The notes below the pieces were generated by a model. That model was not told the DNA's origin. It saw nothing but the letters and a program-made list of their open reading frames with translations, and ran no database searches. Of a stretch of DNA of 19,668 nucleotides, positions 7,667 through 15,579 are shown piece by piece; position 1 is the first letter of the stretch, and every line of letters begins with the position of its first letter. Location: the NCBI GenBank assembly GCA_964598695.1, contig CAZRDB010000085.1, forward strand, positions 1 to 19,668. The letters run 5' to 3'. Both the position numbers and the translations under genes were made by a program. This DNA is from CAZRDB01 sp964598695. Its GTDB lineage: Bacteria > Armatimonadota > Zipacnadia > UBA1398.

Positions 7667-9412
7667 TTACTCCTGCTCGACCTGCACGGCCTTCCGCGTG
7701 CGCGGCGTGTAGTGGGTGTGGAGCAGGTGGTGCGACTTCTCGCCGAGCGGCGCGCCGAGGAACTTCTCGTAGATCTCCTTGATCGAGGGGTTCTCGTGGG
7801 AGCGCCGGATCGGCATGTCGCGGTCGGCCTGGTAGATCGCGTCGGCCCGCTGCTGCCGGATCTCCGGCGAGGTCGGCACGGGCTGTCCTCCTCCGCCGAT
7901 GCAGCCTGCGGGGCAGGCCATGATCTCGACGAAGTGGTAGGTCGCCTCGCCCGACTGGATCCGGTCGAGCAGCTTGGCCGCGTTGCCGAGACCGTGGGCG
8001 ATGGCGGCGCGGACCTCGAGATCGCCGATCCGGACCGAGGCCTCCTTGATACCCTCCATGCCGCGGACGGCGACGATGTCGATGTCGCCGAGCGGCTGGC
8101 CGGTGAGCACCTCGTAGGTGGTCCGGAGCGCGGCCTCCATCACGCCGCCGGTCGCGCCGAAGATCACGGCCGCGCCGGTCGACCTGCCGAGCGGGTCGTC
8201 GTAGTCGCTCTCCGGCAGCGCGGTGAAGTCGACGCCCATCTCCTGGATCATCTGGCCGAGTTCGCGGGTGGTGAGGACGTAGTCGACGTCCTGGTAGCCC
8301 GAGGAGTTCATCTCGGGCCGGGCCGCCTCGAACTTCTTGGCGGTGCACGGCATGATCGAGATGACCTTCATCTTGGCCGGGTCGACGCCGGCGGCCTGCG
8401 CGAAGTAGGTCTTCGCGACGGCGCCGAACATCTGCTGCGGCGACTTGCAGGACGAGACGTTGTCGATCATGTCCGGGTAGTAGTGCTCGAGGAACTTCAC
8501 CCAGCCGGGGCTGCAGGAGGTGAGCAGCGGGAGCGTGCCGCCGGTGGTGATCCGGTGGATCAGCTCGTGGCCCTCCTCCATGATGGTCAGGTCGGCGGTG
8601 AAGTCGGTGTCGAACACGCGGTCGAAGCCCATCTGGCGCAAGGCCGAGGTCATCTGCCCGGTGACGATCCGGCCGGGCGGAAGGCCGACGGCCTCGCCGA
8701 GGGCGACCCGGACGGCCGGCGCGGTCTGGACGACCGTGAAGGTCTCGGGGTCCTCGAGCGCGGCCCAGACCTCGGCGATCTGGCTCTTCTCGACCAGAGC
8801 GCCCGTGGGGCAGCGGTTGATGCACTGGCCGCAGTTGACGCACAGTGCATGGCCCAGCGGGGTGTCGAAGGCGGCGCCGACAACGCTCGCGTAGCCGCGG
8901 CCGCGGATCCGCAGGCCGGCGACCTGCTGGATGCCGCTGCAGGTCTCGATGCAGCGACGGCACAGGATGCACCGGTCGGGATCGCGCGTGACCGCGAGGC
9001 TGGAATCGTCGACGGCGTGGCCGGGAGGGGCGACGCGCACACGCACGTCGCGGATCCCCAGCTCGCCCGCGAGCGTCTGCAGCTCGCACCGCGAGTTGCG
9101 GGCGCAGGCGGTGCAGTCCGAGGGGTGGTCGGAGAGCAGCAGCTCGACGACCGCCCGCCGGGCCTTACGGACCTTCTGGGAGTGGGTGTGGATGACCATC
9201 CCCTCGCGAACGGGGAAGGTGCAGGCGGGCTGCAGGACGCGCTCCTTCTCTACCTCGACGAGGCAGACGCGGCAGGCGCCCTGGGGCCTGAGGTCGGGAT
9301 GGTAGCACAGCGTCGGGATCCGCACGCCGGCTTGGCGTGCGGCTTCCAGGATCGTCATCCCCGGCTCGGCCGACACCTGCTGACCGTTGATCGTGATCGG
9401 GAACTCCGACAT
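7667..9412 (-). CDS. hndD: [FeFe]-hydrogenase catalytic subunit, NAD(P)-linked HndD/HydA type
   Basis: 581 aa, ATG start with GGAGG about 10 nt upstream. It should bear the H-cluster that interconverts H2 with protons and electrons. Cluster sites in order: [2Fe-2S] (Cys 36, 47, 50, 64), His-ligated [4Fe-4S] (His96, Cys 100, 103, 109), two ferredoxin-type [4Fe-4S] (Cys 148, 151, 154, 158 and 191, 194, 197, 201), then the catalytic domain. H-cluster motifs are TSCSPGW (298-304), MPCTAKKFE (Cys356) and MACPAGC (Cys500, Cys504). In well-studied enzymes the first motif is TSCCP, whose second Cys ligates the cubane; here it is Ser301. A nearby extra Cys322 lies in SSCKSPQQ. The short small-subunit-like tail (RSHENPSIKEIYEKFLG) is fused. 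It follows the HndC-GltD gene by 58 nt and should form a complex with it and HndA. Confidence 0.95.
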   Translation of the reverse strand: MSEFPITINGQQVSAEPGMTILEAARQAGVRIPTLCYHPDLRPQGACRVCLVEVEKERVLQPACTFPVREGMVIHTHSQKVRKARRAVVELLLSDHPSDCTACARNSRCELQTLAGELGIRDVRVRVAPPGHAVDDSSLAVTRDPDRCILCRRCIETCSGIQQVAGLRIRGRGYASVVGAAFDTPLGHALCVNCGQCINRCPTGALVEKSQIAEVWAALEDPETFTVVQTAPAVRVALGEAVGLPPGRIVTGQMTSALRQMGFDRVFDTDFTADLTIMEEGHELIHRITTGGTLPLLTSCSPGWVKFLEHYYPDMIDNVSSCKSPQQMFGAVAKTYFAQAAGVDPAKMKVISIMPCTAKKFEAARPEMNSSGYQDVDYVLTTRELGQMIQEMGVDFTALPESDYDDPLGRSTGAAVIFGATGGVMEAALRTTYEVLTGQPLGDIDIVAVRGMEGIKEASVRIGDLEVRAAIAHGLGNAAKLLDRIQSGEATYHFVEIMACPAGCIGGGGQPVPTSPEIRQQRADAIYQADRDMPIRRSHENPSIKEIYEKFLGAPLGEKSHHLLHTHYTPRTRKAVQVEQE

Positions 9413-9470
9413 CGAGGTGTTTCCTCCGTATCTGTCATGGCGCCGCGGTCCGTGGGGACGCGGGGCCCGG

Positions 9471-12400
9471 TCAGCTCTCTTCGATCACCAGGCAGTCGCA
9501 GTGGAGGCAGCGCCATGCCTCGCGGCAGGCTGCTGTCGGCGACAGCCCCAGCTCGACCTCGGCGAAGGTCTCGCGCCGGAAGTGGTCGGGGATCAGCGGG
9601 ATGGGCGCCGGCGGCGCCTCGTCGGAGGCGAGGCCCTCGAAGCGCGCCATTTGTTCGGCGGTGACCCGCGTCTTGGCCCGGAGCTTGGGCGTCGGGACGG
9701 GTTCGCCGGTGAGGTAGCTGTGGATGGCCCGCGCGACCCGGTGGCCGTCGGCGATCGCGTCGACGACGGTCATCGCGCCCTCCGTGGCGTCGCCGCCCGC
9801 GAAGACCCCCGGCTTGCTGGTCTCGCCGGTGCGCGGGTCCGCGAGGATCTTGTCCCACTTGGTCGCGACGGCCGAGAAGCCCGGCTCGACCTTCTGGCCG
9901 ATCGCCGAGATCACGGTGTCGACCTCGATGGTCATCTCGGCGCCCTCGACCTCGATCGGCCGACGGCGTCCGCTCCGGTCCCAATCGCCCAGCCGCATCT
10001 GGCGGCAGACGAGCCCGGCGACCTTGCCGTCGCGCACGAGGATCTCCTTGGGCGCCACGAGCAGGTGCAGCCGCACGCTCTCCTCGAGCGCGGCCTCGAT
10101 CTCGGCCGGGTTGGCCGGCATCTCCTCGCGCGTGCGCCGGTAGCACAGGTGGACCTCGTCGGCGTGGAGCCGCAGCGCCGAGCGGGCAGAGTCGACCGCG
10201 GTGTCGCCGCCGCCGATGACCGCCACGCGCTTGCCGACCTTCGGGGTCCGGCCGAGCGCGATCTCGCGGAGGAACTCGACCGAGTCGACGACGCCCTCGG
10301 CATCGGCGCCCGGGCAGTCGAGCGCCATGCCGGCCTGGCAGCCGATGGCGACGAAGACGGCGTCGAAGCCCTGCTTCTCGAGGTCGTCGAGCGTAAAGTC
10401 CTTGCCGAACTCCATGCCGGTGCGGAGCGCGACGCCGAGATCGAGGATCGACTGGATCTCCTTCTGGAGGACCGCCTTCGGCAGGCGGTAGTCGGGGATC
10501 CCGAACTGCATCATGCCGCCCGGGGTCTGCTCCTTCTCGAACACCGTCACGCCGTAGCCCATGCGGACCAGATCGTCGGCGGCCGTCAGACCGGCGGGGC
10601 CGGAGCCGATGACCGCGATGCTCTTGTTGCGCCGCGGGGCGAAGGCCGGCTTCCAGGCGTCCGGGGCCGCGTTGTCGGTCACCGTCCGCTTGATCGCGCG
10701 GATGCTGACGGCGCCGTCGAGCTGGCTGCGGCGGCAGTGGTCCTCGCAGTAGGCGGTGCAGACGCGGCCGCAGACCGAGGGGAACGGGTTGGCGTCGCGG
10801 ATGACCGCATAGGCGTCGTCGAAGCGGCTCACCGAGACGGCGTCGACGTAGGCCGGCACATCCACCCCGGCGGGGCAGGCGTGCTCGCACGGCGCCTTCA
10901 TCATCTCGGAGCAGGTGCCGGCGCGGCAACGCTTGTCGCGAATGTGCTCCTCGTACTCCTCGCGGAAGTACCGGATCGTGCTGATGACGGGGTTGGGAGC
11001 GGTCTGGCCGAGGCCGCAGAGCGCGGTGAGCTGGATCTGCTCGCCGAGTTCGAGGAGCAGCTCGATGTCGCCCTCGCGGCCCTCGCCGTGGCAGATCCGC
11101 TCGAGGATCTCGAGCATCCGCTTGGTGCCGATGCGGCAGGGCGGGCACTTGCCGCACGACTCGTCCTGAACGAAGTCGAGGAAGAAGCGGGCGAGGTCGA
11201 CCATGCAGGTGGTCTCATCCATGACGATGAGGCCGCCCGAGCCCATGATCGAGCCCAGTTCCTTGAGGCTCTCGTAGTCGACCGGCGTGTTGAGGAACTC
11301 CTTGGGGATCGCGCCGCCCGAGGGGCCTCCGGTCTGGGCGGCCTTGAAGCGCTTGCCGCCGCGGATCCCGCCGCCGATCTCGTAGATGATCGTGCCGAGG
11401 GGGGTGCCCATCGGCACTTCGACGAGGCCGGTGTTGTTGACGTGTCCCGCGAGGGCGAAGACCTTGGTGCCCTTGCTGGTCTCGGTGCCGACCGAGGCGA
11501 ACCACTCCGCGCCGTGGAGGATGATCGGCGCGATGTTGGCGTAGGTCTCGACGTTGTTGAGCAGCGTCGGCTTCTGCCACAGGCCCTTCTGCGCCGGGAA
11601 CGGCGGGCGGGGCCGCGGCTCGCCGCGCTTGCCCTCGATCGAGGCCATCAGCGCGGTCTCCTCGCCGCAGACGAAGGCGCCGGCGCCCATCCGCAGCTCG
11701 ATGTCGAAGCTGTGGCTCGAGCCGAAGATCCCCTCGCCCAGCAGACCGAGTTCGCGGGCCTGGCGGAGCGCGACGTTGAGGCGCTCGATCGCGAGCGGGT
11801 ACTCGGCCCGGACGTAGATGTAGCCCTGGTTCGCGCCGATCGCGTAGCCCGCGATCGCCATCGCCTCGATGACGCTGTGGGGATCGCCCTCGAGGACGGA
11901 GCGGTCCATGAAGGCGCCGGGGTCGCCCTCGTCGGCGTTGCAGACGACGTACTTGGGCGTCTCCGCTTGCTTGGCGGTCAGCTCCCACTTCACGCCCGTG
12001 GGGAAGCCTCCGCCGCCGCGACCGCGCAGCCCGGAGGCCTTGAGCACCTCGATGACCTGTTCCGGGGTCATCTCGGTGAGCGCCTTGGCGAGGGCCTCGT
12101 AGCCGTCGCGGGCGATGTACTCCTCGATGTTGCCCGGGTCGATCTCGCCGCAGTTGCGCAGCACGATCTTGCGCTGGAGGGCGAAGAAGGGGATCTGCTC
12201 CATCGAGATCGCCGGGACGCCGCCCTCCGGGGTCTTGTACATGAGGCTCTCGACCGGCCGGCCCTTGAGCAGGTGCTCCTGGACGATCAGGTCGGCGTCG
12301 CCGGCGGTGAGCTTCTGGTAGAAGACGCCGTCGGGGTAGATGACGGCGACGGGGCCGAGGTCGCACGAGCCCATGCAGCCGGTGCGGACGGTGCGGACCT

Positions 12401-12518
12401 CCTTCGAGAGCCCGTGTTCCACGAGCGCTCGGTCGAATTCATCGGCAACGGACTGCGAGCCGGAGGAGATGCAACTCGCCCCGGCGCAGACCAGGATATG
12501 CGAACGATACGTGCGCAT
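9471..12518 (-). CDS. hndC: HndC/NuoF-type flavoprotein fused to a GltD-like NAD(P) oxidoreductase
   Basis: 1015 aa from the ATG at 12518, chosen because AAAGGAAG lies 10 nt upstream; a GTG at 12539 would place that site inside the gene. Residues 1-100 are a thioredoxin-like [2Fe-2S] domain (Cys 11, 16, 48, 52). Residues 110-530 are NuoF-like: the FMN/NADH loop GLRGRGGGGFPTG (from 163), ADEGDPGAFMDR, and a [4Fe-4S] site (Cys 455, 458, 461, 501). After KRCRAGTC (531-536), where HndC/HydB proteins usually continue into a ferredoxin domain, it switches to a GltD module: CEHACPAGVDVPAYV and CGRVCTAYC cysteines, FAD loop GSGPAG (638), NAD(P) loop GGGDTA (769), a GGDATEGAMTVVDAIADG FAD motif, and a terminal CLHCDC. 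It should pass electrons between NAD(P)H and the hydrogenase subunit. The fusion may add a second pyridine nucleotide site. Confidence 0.9.
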   Translation of the reverse strand: MRTYRSHILVCAGASCISSGSQSVADEFDRALVEHGLSKEVRTVRTGCMGSCDLGPVAVIYPDGVFYQKLTAGDADLIVQEHLLKGRPVESLMYKTPEGGVPAISMEQIPFFALQRKIVLRNCGEIDPGNIEEYIARDGYEALAKALTEMTPEQVIEVLKASGLRGRGGGGFPTGVKWELTAKQAETPKYVVCNADEGDPGAFMDRSVLEGDPHSVIEAMAIAGYAIGANQGYIYVRAEYPLAIERLNVALRQARELGLLGEGIFGSSHSFDIELRMGAGAFVCGEETALMASIEGKRGEPRPRPPFPAQKGLWQKPTLLNNVETYANIAPIILHGAEWFASVGTETSKGTKVFALAGHVNNTGLVEVPMGTPLGTIIYEIGGGIRGGKRFKAAQTGGPSGGAIPKEFLNTPVDYESLKELGSIMGSGGLIVMDETTCMVDLARFFLDFVQDESCGKCPPCRIGTKRMLEILERICHGEGREGDIELLLELGEQIQLTALCGLGQTAPNPVISTIRYFREEYEEHIRDKRCRAGTCSEMMKAPCEHACPAGVDVPAYVDAVSVSRFDDAYAVIRDANPFPSVCGRVCTAYCEDHCRRSQLDGAVSIRAIKRTVTDNAAPDAWKPAFAPRRNKSIAVIGSGPAGLTAADDLVRMGYGVTVFEKEQTPGGMMQFGIPDYRLPKAVLQKEIQSILDLGVALRTGMEFGKDFTLDDLEKQGFDAVFVAIGCQAGMALDCPGADAEGVVDSVEFLREIALGRTPKVGKRVAVIGGGDTAVDSARSALRLHADEVHLCYRRTREEMPANPAEIEAALEESVRLHLLVAPKEILVRDGKVAGLVCRQMRLGDWDRSGRRRPIEVEGAEMTIEVDTVISAIGQKVEPGFSAVATKWDKILADPRTGETSKPGVFAGGDATEGAMTVVDAIADGHRVARAIHSYLTGEPVPTPKLRAKTRVTAEQMARFEGLASDEAPPAPIPLIPDHFRRETFAEVELGLSPTAACREAWRCLHCDCLVIEES

Positions 12519-12528
12519 CGTCAGGTTG

Positions 12529-12536
12529 CTTCCTTT
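12529..12536 (-). promoter_or_regulatory. Ribosome binding site deciding the HndC-GltD start
   Basis: Reads AAAGGAAG on the minus strand, 10 nt before the ATG at 12518. It overlaps the codons after the alternative GTG at 12539, which favours the downstream start. Confidence 0.55.
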
Positions 12537-12552
12537 CACGGGTCCGGCAGCG

Positions 12553-13029
12553 CTACTCGAACTTGCTCAGGATCTCCGCCAGCTTGGTCGGCTTGACCCT
12601 CTCGAAGACCTCGTCATCGACGGTCATGACGGGGGAGAGGCCGCAGGCCCCGACGCAGCGGACGACGTCCAGGCTGTACCGCAGGTCGTCGCTGGTCTCG
12701 CCCACGCCGCAGCCGCAGTGCTTGACCGCGGCGTCGAGAAGCTGCTTGCCGCCCCGGACGTAGCACGCCGTGCCCTGGCAGACCTTGACGGTGTGCCGAC
12801 CGCGCGGGGTCATCGTGAAGAAGCTGTAGAAGGTGACGACGCCCTCGACGGCGCCGGGGGGCATCCGCAGCGTCTCAGCGATGTGCTCGAGAACCGGCTG
12901 CGGAAGATAGCCGAGCTCCTCCTGCACGCCGTGCAGGATCTCGATCAGCGAATCGGGGTCGTTGCCCTTGCGCTCGATGACGGCGTCGACCTTCTCGTAG
13001 ACCTCACAACAGATGGGCTCTGCGCTCAT
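12553..13029 (-). CDS. hndA: HndA/NuoE-type [2Fe-2S] subunit of the hydrogenase
   Basis: 158 aa, ATG start. It is a thioredoxin-like [2Fe-2S] protein of the NuoE/HydC family, which accompanies the NuoF-like flavoprotein and links it to the catalytic subunit. The cluster cysteines are 84, 89, 125 and 129 (VCQGTACYVRG and RCVGACGLSP). The N-terminal helical part contains the family pattern HGVQEELGYLP and the segment PGAVEGVVTFYSFF. Length is normal. Extra cysteines (7-8, 105, 107) are of unknown use. The start lies 3 nt after the stop of the HndB-like gene, so translation is probably coupled, and the HndC-GltD gene follows 34 nt later. The name HndA is used for the NuoE-like subunit, as in the Hnd system. 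Confidence 0.93.
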   Translation of the reverse strand: MSAEPICCEVYEKVDAVIERKGNDPDSLIEILHGVQEELGYLPQPVLEHIAETLRMPPGAVEGVVTFYSFFTMTPRGRHTVKVCQGTACYVRGGKQLLDAAVKHCGCGVGETSDDLRYSLDVVRCVGACGLSPVMTVDDEVFERVKPTKLAEILSKFE

Positions 13030-13032
13030 GGG

Positions 13033-13407
13033 TCACTGCGACTCCGTTCTCGTGGCGACGACATACTCCCCGATCACCTGGCTGCCCACGATGTGCTCGC
13101 CGACGATGCGGCGCACGATCTCGGGGGTCACGCGGCCATAGGTGATCACGGGGCTGTCGGGGCAGTGGACTTCCAGCATGGGCTCCGCGTCGCAGAGCCC
13201 CTTGCAGCCGGTCTGGGAGACCGTCACATGGTCGAGGCCGCGCTCCGCCAGCGCATCGAGCAGCGCAGCCATCACCTCCCGAGCGCCGGCCGCGATGCCG
13301 CACGTGCCCATCGCGACCACAACTCGGGGACCCGCTCCACTCTCGCGCACTGCAAGCGCGGCGCGGGCTCGCTCACGGATTGCCTTCAGTTCCTCGCGAC
13401 TCTTCAC
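13033..13407 (-). CDS. hndB: HndB-like thioredoxin-fold [2Fe-2S] protein
   Basis: 124 aa, GTG start with GGAGG about 12 nt upstream. It belongs to the small (2Fe-2S) ferredoxin-like group that includes HndB of NADP-reducing hydrogenases. Candidate cluster cysteines are Cys36 in MGTCGIAAGA, Cys68 and Cys72 in TGCKGLCDAEP, and possibly Cys82 in VHCPDSP. The classical second Cys of the C-x4-C pair is absent, so Cys82 may substitute; this arrangement looks normal for HndB as I know it. The long N-terminal helix (MKSREELKAIRERARAAL) is also typical. It sits directly before HndA, after the stand-alone GHKL ATPase gene. The likely role is an electron-transfer or regulatory subunit of the complex. 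Confidence 0.85.
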   Translation of the reverse strand: MKSREELKAIRERARAALAVRESGAGPRVVVAMGTCGIAAGAREVMAALLDALAERGLDHVTVSQTGCKGLCDAEPMLEVHCPDSPVITYGRVTPEIVRRIVGEHIVGSQVIGEYVVATRTESQ

Positions 13408-13446
13408 TAGCCGTATCCGCCTCCTCGCGCGCCCGGTTGCATCGGG

Positions 13447-13995
13447 TCACGCCTCGCTGCTAAGTGCCTGCAGTTCCACACGCACATACTGGCCAAGCCA
13501 GTGCAGTACCGACGGTTCGGAGAGTGCCACGTCCTCGAGTTCTGCTTGCAGCTCCTGAGTGTCTAGGTTGAACACGCCGACGGGCGTGCGGTGTCGGTAA
13601 CGAAGCGCAATGCGCCCTGCCTCACACGCGAGGCTCTGCACCACGATGCCCATGTCGCCGAGGGGTGCCCGATCGAGGTGGGATAGTCGCACCTCCGCTT
13701 GGACCCACGTGCCGGATCCCTCCTTCGTCCTCAGAACCAACCTTCCTTCGCACCGCTCACATGCGGCGGCGAGAAGTGGGATTCCGAGGCCCCAGCGGCG
13801 GGTGGTTCGGGTGGTGTAGAAGGGGTCGAGAACGCGGGCGCGGGTCTCCGGGTCCATCCCCCGCCCGTTGTCGACGACCACGAACCGCAGCCGGTCGCGG
13901 GTGGGGTCCTCCTGCACGAGCAGCAGGATCGTGCTCGCCCCCGCCTCGATCGCGTTGCGGGCGATGTCCAGGATGTGGTCGGCCAGCTCTCGCAC
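13447..13995 (-). CDS. Stand-alone GHKL (histidine-kinase-type) ATP-binding protein
   Basis: 182 aa, GTG start immediately after the TAG of the PHP gene (no spacer), so translation is probably coupled. The first 110 residues form a histidine-kinase-like ATPase domain without a dimerisation helix: N-box ELADHILDIARNAIEAGA (Asn14), VVDNGRGMD, and FYTTRTTRRWGLGIPLLAAA as F-box and ATP lid. The remaining 70 residues (from about 112) form an additional domain with no motif I recognise. There is no phosphoacceptor His or sensor domain. Proteins of this kind recur next to Hnd/HydABC hydrogenase genes in anaerobes. I infer a regulatory kinase or ATP-driven switch acting on another protein of this cluster; the partner is not evident from sequence. 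Confidence 0.8.
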   Translation of the reverse strand: MRELADHILDIARNAIEAGASTILLLVQEDPTRDRLRFVVVDNGRGMDPETRARVLDPFYTTRTTRRWGLGIPLLAAACERCEGRLVLRTKEGSGTWVQAEVRLSHLDRAPLGDMGIVVQSLACEAGRIALRYRHRTPVGVFNLDTQELQAELEDVALSEPSVLHWLGQYVRVELQALSSEA

Positions 13996-14745
13996 CTAGG
14001 CCTCGCCCCCCCGGAGCGCCTCGCGAAGCCGTTCGCCCCACTGGCCGGCCGGGACCCGCTCCCGGATCAGCTCGGCCGGCACGAGGGTCACGGCCCGCCC
14101 GATATCGCTCAGGAAGTGGGCGTCGGAGCCGGTCACCAGCGGCCACGCGGCCAGCTCGGGCCAGCGCGCGCGGGCCTCGGGCGGCGTCACGTTCGGCGAG
14201 ATCTCGAGCACCTCGGCCGGCAGCTCCGGCGGGATGAACCCGAGCAGCGCGAGGAGGCCGTTGGCGGTGCGGTCGACGTGGGCCGGGTAGCACAGGCCGC
14301 CGAGCGCGCGGCCCAGCGCGAGGATCTCCTCGATCGCCAGGTCGGCCGCTCCCGCAAGCAGCCGTGGCTCCTCGCCCAGCGGGTCGCCCAGCTCGTCGAC
14401 GAGGAGCTGCCGGCCGAAGATCTCGGGCCGGTTGGGCAGCGGGAGGAAGTGGGGCAGGGCCGCGCTCTGCATCGCGAGCGCGGCCTCGGGGCCGTCGAAC
14501 AGCGTGACGACGTGGACGCCCTCGGCGCTCTCGATCTCCAGGCCGGTGAAGACCGCGACATCGAACGCCTCGGCGGCCTCGTGGAAGGCGCGGGCGTTGC
14601 CGGCCCCGCTGTGGTCGACGATCCCCACGAGCGCGATCCCCCGCTCCTCGGCCGAGAGCAGCACTCCGGGCGGGCGCATCTCCTCGCTCGCGCACGGCGA
14701 GAGCGCGCTGTGGATGTGGAGATCGACGGGGAGCCACTCGCCCAT
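13996..14745 (-). CDS. PHP-domain metal-dependent phosphoesterase
   Basis: 249 aa, ATG start 9 nt after the stop of DRTGG protein 2. It has the PHP (polymerase and histidinol phosphatase) fold: DLHIHSALSPC (His10, His12), VDHSG (His45), TGLEIESAEGVHV (Glu ligand), YPAHVDR and GSDAHFLSDIG near 209, giving the usual three-metal ligand set. The central insertion LPNRPEIFGRQLLVDELGD is seen in PHP proteins encoded with hydrogenases and DRTGG proteins. The expected reaction is phosphoester hydrolysis of a nucleotide or small metabolite; the substrate is unknown. Its position between signalling genes and hydrogenase subunits suggests turnover of a signal or phosphoprotein, which is only an inference. 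Confidence 0.85.
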   Translation of the reverse strand: MGEWLPVDLHIHSALSPCASEEMRPPGVLLSAEERGIALVGIVDHSGAGNARAFHEAAEAFDVAVFTGLEIESAEGVHVVTLFDGPEAALAMQSAALPHFLPLPNRPEIFGRQLLVDELGDPLGEEPRLLAGAADLAIEEILALGRALGGLCYPAHVDRTANGLLALLGFIPPELPAEVLEISPNVTPPEARARWPELAAWPLVTGSDAHFLSDIGRAVTLVPAELIRERVPAGQWGERLREALRGGEA

Positions 14746-14754
14746 CGGCCCGGG

Positions 14755-15108
14755 TTACCTCACGCCCAGCTCGTAGAGGCGGCCAGCGAGGGGATAGGCG
14801 GGTTCGGGTGAGGCGAGGAGCGTGATCTCCTCCTCCTCGGCGCGCGCAACGGTGTCGGCGTCGGGCGTGAAGCCCGAGGTGATCAGAATGCCGGCCGCCT
14901 GCGCGAGCTGGGCGACCGCCACCACGTTGGTGTGCGTCTGTACCGTGAGCCACAGGTTCCCGTGCTTGGCCGCAGCCATGACGAAGCTGAGCAGGTCGCA
15001 GACGATCGAGCCGGTGATCTCGCGGTCGAGGCCGTCCTCGTAGGCCAACACCGTGAGCCCCAGCTTCTCCACTGCATCCCGGACGGTGACGCGCGCCGGG
15101 TCCGGCAT
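14755..15108 (-). CDS. DRTGG-domain protein 2
   Basis: 117 aa. The ATG at 15108 is preferred over the TTG at 15111 because GGAGGAG lies 5 nt upstream. The ATG shares its A with the TGA stop of the preceding kinase gene, so translation is coupled. The whole protein is a DRTGG-type domain, a ligand-binding or dimerisation module also found beside phosphotransacetylase and CBS domains. Visible conserved features are ITGSIVCDLLSFVM, the Gly/Thr-rich LWLTVQTHTNVVAVAQL, and AGILITSGFTPDADTVA. It is paralogous to DRTGG protein 1 encoded two genes upstream. No enzymatic motif is seen. I infer a small sensor that binds a metabolite and controls one of the adjacent ATPases. Confidence 0.8.
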   Translation of the reverse strand: MPDPARVTVRDAVEKLGLTVLAYEDGLDREITGSIVCDLLSFVMAAAKHGNLWLTVQTHTNVVAVAQLAQAAGILITSGFTPDADTVARAEEEEITLLASPEPAYPLAGRLYELGVR

Positions 15109-15548
15109 CAAGACTCCTCCCTCCGCCGGAAGATGAGCCGCATCGCGACTCCCTCCCCCGGCGTGCTGTCGAGCTGCATCTCGTCGGAGTGGTCGCGGAT
15201 GTTCGGCAGACCCATCCCGGCGCCGAAGCCGAGCGAGCGTGCCTCCTCGGTCGCCGAGGACCAGCCCCGGGTCATCGCGAGCGCGATGTCCTCGATCCCC
15301 GGTCCCCGGTCGATGAACGCCAGCTCCACCCGATCGGCGAACACGTCGAGCGCGACGTGGCCCGAGGTGGCGTGGAGAACCACGTTCATCTCGGCCTCGT
15401 AGCAGGCCACCGCGACGCGCTGGATCGTCTCGTCGTCCACGCCCGCCTGGGCCAGCGCCTTCTTCACCGAGGTCGACGCGCGACCCCCGAGGAAGTAGGC
15501 CTTCCCGAGAATCGGGAACTCATGGTGGCACAGGGCGGCATCGTCCAC
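15108..15548 (-). CDS. RsbW-like anti-sigma-factor-type serine/threonine kinase
   Basis: 146 aa, GTG start; an in-frame TGA 9 nt upstream limits extension, and the GGAGG is rather far (about 16 nt). It has a complete GHKL ATP-binding fold of the RsbW/SpoIIAB type: N-box ACYEAEMNVVLHAT, IDRGPGIEDI, and the lid/glycine motif LGFGAGMGLPNIRDHSDEM. RsbW-type proteins either bind sigma factors or phosphorylate STAS-domain antagonists on Ser/Thr. Neither a sigma factor nor a STAS protein is encoded in the window. It sits between two DRTGG genes, overlapping the second by one base. Similar kinase/DRTGG pairs occur in hydrogenase clusters of anaerobic bacteria, so its target may be hydrogenase-related rather than a sigma factor. 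Confidence 0.85.
   Translation of the reverse strand: MDDAALCHHEFPILGKAYFLGGRASTSVKKALAQAGVDDETIQRVAVACYEAEMNVVLHATSGHVALDVFADRVELAFIDRGPGIEDIALAMTRGWSSATEEARSLGFGAGMGLPNIRDHSDEMQLDSTPGEGVAMRLIFRRREES
15114..15120 (-). promoter_or_regulatory. Ribosome binding site deciding the DRTGG protein 2 start
   Basis: Reads GGAGGAG on the minus strand, 5 nt before the TTG at 15111 to 15109 is counted as leader, so it serves the ATG at 15108. It lies within the end of the upstream kinase gene, as expected for coupled translation. Confidence 0.6.
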
Positions 15549-15579
15549 GATCTGTCGTCAGTCCTCCGTCGCGGGGCGC

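Noticed and set aside
6872..9664. Plus-strand open frame of about 930 codons opposite the hydrogenase and sensor genes
   Set aside because: It spans two well-supported minus-strand genes and the gap between them, and shows no domain. It is a GC-rich shadow frame.
9387..12596. Long plus-strand open frame opposite the HndC-GltD gene
   Set aside because: It is the antisense of a gene with clear NuoF and GltD motifs. Its translation is low-complexity and rich in Ala, Arg, Gly and Asp, as usual for the opposite strand of GC-rich genes.
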